A stretch of DNA of 8,099 bases. Origin: Clostridia bacterium (GTDB taxonomy: Bacteria; Bacillota; Clostridia; RGIG6154). A model generated the notes under the pieces. That model had not been told where the DNA came from. It saw only the letters and a list, made by a program, of their open reading frames with translations, and did no database searches. Location of the stretch: NCBI GenBank assembly GCA_017523005.1, contig JAFWXG010000077.1:1-8099 (forward strand), given 5' to 3'. Below are positions 6,064 through 8,099 of the stretch, piece by piece. Positions within the stretch are counted from its first letter, which is position 1, and the number at the start of each line of letters is the position of its first letter. The translations under genes and the position numbers were made by a program.

Positions 6064-7706
6064 TATTCAGTTGGATTTACATAGATTGTGTAGTAATGGT
6101 CATAAATTACCATGCCCGGTTTTGCGCCAGACGGCTTTTTCACATTTTTAACTGTTGTGTAGTCCACTGCAACCTTTGATGAGTTTTTCGCTTTGGAGTG
6201 CCTTGCAGCTAAAATTGCACTTTTTTCTATCACGGCATCGGGAATTTCTTCGTCTTGCTTTTTGCGAATAATAACATGAGAACCTGGGATATCTTTGGTG
6301 TGTAGCCAGATATCTGTACTTCTTGCCATTTTTAAGGTTAAATAATCGTTTTGGCGGTTATTTCTGCCAACCAGCACTGTGTAGCCATCAATTTCAAATT
6401 CTATAGGACTTAAAGGTAAATCCTTTTTCTTTCGTTTTGATGTGTCTGCTGAGATGTATCCCGTTTCGCGCAACTCTTCTTTTATTTCTGCTATATCAGA
6501 CGGAGAGTCGGCACGCGCAATTTCATCTGCCACAGACTCTAAATATTTAAGCTCCTTTTCAGTCTTCTTTTTCTGGATAATTGCCTGTTCTTCGGCGGTT
6601 TTGGCTTTGGTGTATTTAGTATAATATCTCTGTGCGTTTTTTGCAGGAGATAAATTTTCGTCAAGCGGAATTGTAACTTCAGTTCCGTCATAATAGTTGT
6701 CAGCTACAACTTCTTTGTCGCCGTACTTGATTTTGTATAGGTTGGCGGTAATAAGCTCGCCATAGATTTTATAGGTGTCTTTCTTTTGTGAGTCTTGAAT
6801 TTGACGCTCAAAAATACTTAATTTCTTTTCGCAACGCTCAATATTATTGCTGACAAGTCGCAATAGCTCTGCTGATAATCGTTTTAAGAGAGCAGAATGT
6901 GCTTTCTGTCTGTAAAATGTATCAACAACACCCGAAATGCTTTCATCAGGTACAATTTTAAATTCCTGCCCGTATTGAGTGACAGCTATAGCAGAAAAAT
7001 CTACAGCATTGTCCTTGCTGTCTAAAATAATACAGGGCGAAAATTCATTATTTTTAATTTTTTCAATTACATTGTCAAAGCCTGTTCTTAAAATTTCCCC
7101 AGCAAGCTGTGGGCTTATCCCTGAATAGATTTTGGTCAATTCTTTTTCAGGCTCACGCTTGTCTGATAAATCTTCTTCCAATGGGGAAATGAGCGGATTT
7201 TTTCTGTCATTGGGTGGGAGATGGTAAGTAAGTCCCGGCAACACCTGACGCACAGAACTTAAAGAAATGTCAATTCTTTTTATTGAGTCTATAATTTTGT
7301 CTTCCTTGTTTACCAATATAATGTTACTGTGCTTGCCCATGATTTCAACAATAAGTTTTTTGACAGACAAATCACCAAGCTCGTCATAGCTTTCTATGTG
7401 GAAAATTAAAATTCGCTCAAACCCGATTTGCTCAACCTGAATAAGTCTGCCACCGCCTAAATGCTTTCTTAAGAGCATACAAAACATTGGCGGAGCGGGA
7501 GGATTTTCATACTTGTCGGAGGTCAAGTTAAGACGCGGACACGCAGGAGTAACGCTTATTCTTAAGCGAAAAGACTCTTTGAATGTGCGAAACACTAAAT
7601 AAAGCTCATCCTTTTGCGGTTGATGAATTTTATCAATTTTACCGCCCTTTAATTTTTGGTTAAGCTCTATCGCAAGACAGCGGATAACCGAAGCGTCAAA
7701 AGCCAT
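6063..7706 (-). CDS. rqcH: RqcH / NFACT-family ribosome quality control factor (FbpA-like)
   Basis: A 547-residue homologue of B. subtilis RqcH (YloA) and eukaryotic NEMF/Rqc2. Known role: binds the stalled 50S subunit carrying peptidyl-tRNA and recruits tRNA-Ala to add an alanine tail that marks the nascent chain for degradation. Older annotation as a fibronectin-binding protein refers to the same family; no signal peptide is seen. Domains: NFACT-N (about 1-180, with YENPPAPPMFCMLLRKHL and EIMGKHSNIIL), a helix-hairpin-helix-like stretch around SGISPQLAGEIL (about 205-217), a long charged coiled coil (about 270-420, with KNAQRYYTKYTKAK), and NFACT-R (434-547, with RNNRQND, DIWLHTKDIPGSHVII and KPSGAKPGMVIYD). 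Odd: the DR tRNA-recognition motif (Asp97-Arg98 in B. subtilis) reads Glu97-Arg98 here. ATG 7706 is chosen for the SD 8 bases upstream; a GTG at 7742 is upstream of the predicted transcript. Monocistronic. Confidence 0.94.
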   Translation of the reverse strand: MAFDASVIRCLAIELNQKLKGGKIDKIHQPQKDELYLVFRTFKESFRLRISVTPACPRLNLTSDKYENPPAPPMFCMLLRKHLGGGRLIQVEQIGFERILIFHIESYDELGDLSVKKLIVEIMGKHSNIILVNKEDKIIDSIKRIDISLSSVRQVLPGLTYHLPPNDRKNPLISPLEEDLSDKREPEKELTKIYSGISPQLAGEILRTGFDNVIEKIKNNEFSPCIILDSKDNAVDFSAIAVTQYGQEFKIVPDESISGVVDTFYRQKAHSALLKRLSAELLRLVSNNIERCEKKLSIFERQIQDSQKKDTYKIYGELITANLYKIKYGDKEVVADNYYDGTEVTIPLDENLSPAKNAQRYYTKYTKAKTAEEQAIIQKKKTEKELKYLESVADEIARADSPSDIAEIKEELRETGYISADTSKRKKKDLPLSPIEFEIDGYTVLVGRNNRQNDYLTLKMARSTDIWLHTKDIPGSHVIIRKKQDEEIPDAVIEKSAILAARHSKAKNSSKVAVDYTTVKNVKKPSGAKPGMVIYDHYYTIYVNPTE

Positions 7707-7714
7707 GCTTAAAT

Positions 7715-7720
7715 CCCTCC
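7715..7720 (-). promoter_or_regulatory. rqcH ribosome binding site
   Basis: Minus strand GGAGGG (within AGGAGGGA), 8 bases before the ATG at 7706. It decides the start in favour of the protein beginning MAFDASVIR, which aligns with the usual NFACT N-terminus. Confidence 0.88.
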
Positions 7721-7744
7721 TATGTATAAATATTATTTGCACTT

Positions 7745-7773
7745 ATTATACTATAAATGTAAGGGTTAAACAA
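7745..7773 (-). promoter_or_regulatory. promoter of rqcH
   Basis: Minus strand: -35 TTGTTT (7773-7768), 17-base spacer, -10 TATAAT (7750-7745). The -10 is perfect and the -35 weak. Predicted start is near 7738, about 32 bases before the ATG. Confidence 0.7.
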
Positions 7774-7810
7774 GAACTTTTAAAAAAAATAAAAAAATTT
7801 AAAAAAATGC
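7774..7810. other. A-tract region between divergent rqcH and tRNA promoters
   Basis: Three runs of seven or eight A (7782-7789, 7791-7797, 7801-7807) lie directly upstream of the tRNA -35. Centres are about 8.5 and 10 bases apart, close to helical phasing, so the DNA is probably bent. A-rich sequence in this place is known to act as an UP element for strong stable-RNA promoters; that role here is inference. Confidence 0.55.
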
Positions 7811-7839
7811 TTGACAAACAAATATTTTCTTGCTATAAT
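7811..7839 (+). promoter_or_regulatory. consensus extended -10 promoter of the tRNA array
   Basis: -35 TTGACA (7811-7816), 17-base spacer, -10 TATAAT (7834-7839) preceded by TGC (7831-7833), which makes an extended -10. Every element matches consensus. Predicted start is near 7846, leaving a leader of about 25 bases before the first tRNA, to be removed by RNase P. Confidence 0.92.
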
Positions 7840-7870
7840 ATTGGTTGTCGCTGGAAGTGAAGCGGTACAT

Positions 7871-7946
7871 GGGAGTTTAGCTCAGCTGGGAGAGCATCTG
7901 CCTTACAAGCAGAGGGTCACAGGTTCGAGCCCTGTAATTCCCACCA
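7871..7946 (+). tRNA. tRNA-Val (anticodon TAC)
   Basis: A complete cloverleaf with encoded CCA: acceptor GGGAGTT/AATTCCC with one G-T pair, D-arm GCTC/GAGC, anticodon stem TCTGC/GCAGA around loop CTTACAA (anticodon TAC at 7904-7906), T-arm ACAGG/CCTGT with TTCGAGC loop, discriminator A (7943), CCA at 7944-7946. It reads GTA and, by wobble, other GTN codons. First gene of the array. Confidence 0.97.
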
Positions 7947-7952
7947 AGAAAT

Positions 7953-8029
7953 GGCTCGGTAGCTCAGTTGGTTAGAGCGCCGCCCTGTCACGGCGGAGGT
8001 CGTGGGTTCGAGCCCCATCCGAGTCGCCA
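7953..8029 (+). tRNA. tRNA-Asp (anticodon GTC)
   Basis: A complete cloverleaf with encoded CCA: acceptor GGCTCGG/CCGAGTC with one G-T pair, D-arm GCTC/GAGC, anticodon stem CCGCC/GGCGG around loop CTGTCAC (anticodon GTC at 7987-7989), T-arm GTGGG/CCCAT (one G-T pair) with loop TTCGAGC, discriminator G (8026) as expected for tRNA-Asp, CCA at 8027-8029. Six bases separate it from tRNA-Val. Confidence 0.97.
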
Positions 8030-8051
8030 TTTCATTTTTTATAAGCGATGT

Positions 8052-8099
8052 GCCTCTGTAGCTCAGTTGGTAGAGCAAGGGACTGAAAATCCCTGTGTC
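8052..8099 (+). tRNA. tRNA-Phe (anticodon GAA), 3' end cut by window
   Basis: The 5' two thirds of a tRNA: acceptor strand GCCTCTG, D-arm GCTC/GAGC, anticodon stem AGGGA/TCCCT around loop CTGAAAA (anticodon GAA at 8085-8087), then the start of the variable loop GTGTC. The T-arm and 3' acceptor strand lie past the window. It follows tRNA-Asp after a 22-base AT-rich spacer with no terminator, so the array continues. Confidence 0.92.

Noticed and set aside
7707..7742. Longer rqcH start at GTG 7742
   Set aside because: It lies just upstream of the predicted transcription start; the ATG at 7706 has a strong SD and matches the usual NFACT start.
7849..7864. Short inverted repeat CGCT/AGCG in the tRNA leader
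   Set aside because: Only 4 bp with an 8-base loop; too weak to call a riboswitch, attenuator or processing element.
7877..8076. Near-identical blocks TAGCTCAG...GAGC repeated three times
   Set aside because: They look like direct repeats but are the conserved D-arms of three different tRNA genes.

Overview
This window is AT-rich chromosomal DNA from a Firmicute, most likely a member of the Clostridia. The evidence is the gene set (a YggS-type PLP protein, an archaeal-type cofactor-independent phosphoglycerate mutase, an MreB/Mbl filament protein, a bacterial RqcH/NFACT protein), strong AGGAGG-type ribosome binding sites, sigma-A-like promoters, A-stem-T intrinsic terminators and tRNA genes that encode their own CCA ends. 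No species can be named from the sequence alone. Every gene is intact except where the window edge cuts it (left: ABC subunit; right: tRNA-Phe). I see no mobile element, CRISPR array, prophage gene or pseudogene.

Layout. Bases 1-2957 (+) hold two directly abutting ABC exporter subunits. Their motifs are complementary: the first has a degenerate Walker B/H-loop and a good signature, and the second has a good Walker B/H-loop and a degenerate signature. This is the hallmark of a heterodimeric exporter with one catalytic and one degenerate ATP site. A bidirectional terminator (2958-2989) separates them from a two-gene operon on the minus strand (4837 down to 2993): yggS, then an apgM-family enzyme that could be a phosphoglycerate mutase or the alternative homoserine kinase proposed for this family. 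From 4838 to 4985 lies a compact divergent promoter region with two 17-bp-spaced promoters back to back. The rightward one drives a monocistronic mreB/mbl-like gene (4986-6035). A second bidirectional terminator (6034-6063) separates mreB from rqcH on the minus strand (7706 down to 6063). rqcH starts from its own promoter, again divergent, facing a perfect-consensus extended -10 promoter that drives a tRNA array (Val-TAC, Asp-GTC, Phe-GAA, continuing beyond the window).

How the genes relate. These are four or five independent housekeeping units, not one system: export, amino-acid/PLP or glycolytic metabolism, cell shape, ribosome-associated quality control, and tRNA supply. The architecture is strikingly regular: each convergent junction has one symmetric hairpin that terminates both sides, and each divergent junction has two promoters with an A/T-rich centre. 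The points most worth checking are a Glu in place of the expected Asp in the tRNA-recognition DR motif of RqcH, the apgM-yggS coupling, the orphan mreB with mixed MreB/Mbl features, and the asymmetric ABC pair. I found no convincing evidence of a wholly new system.
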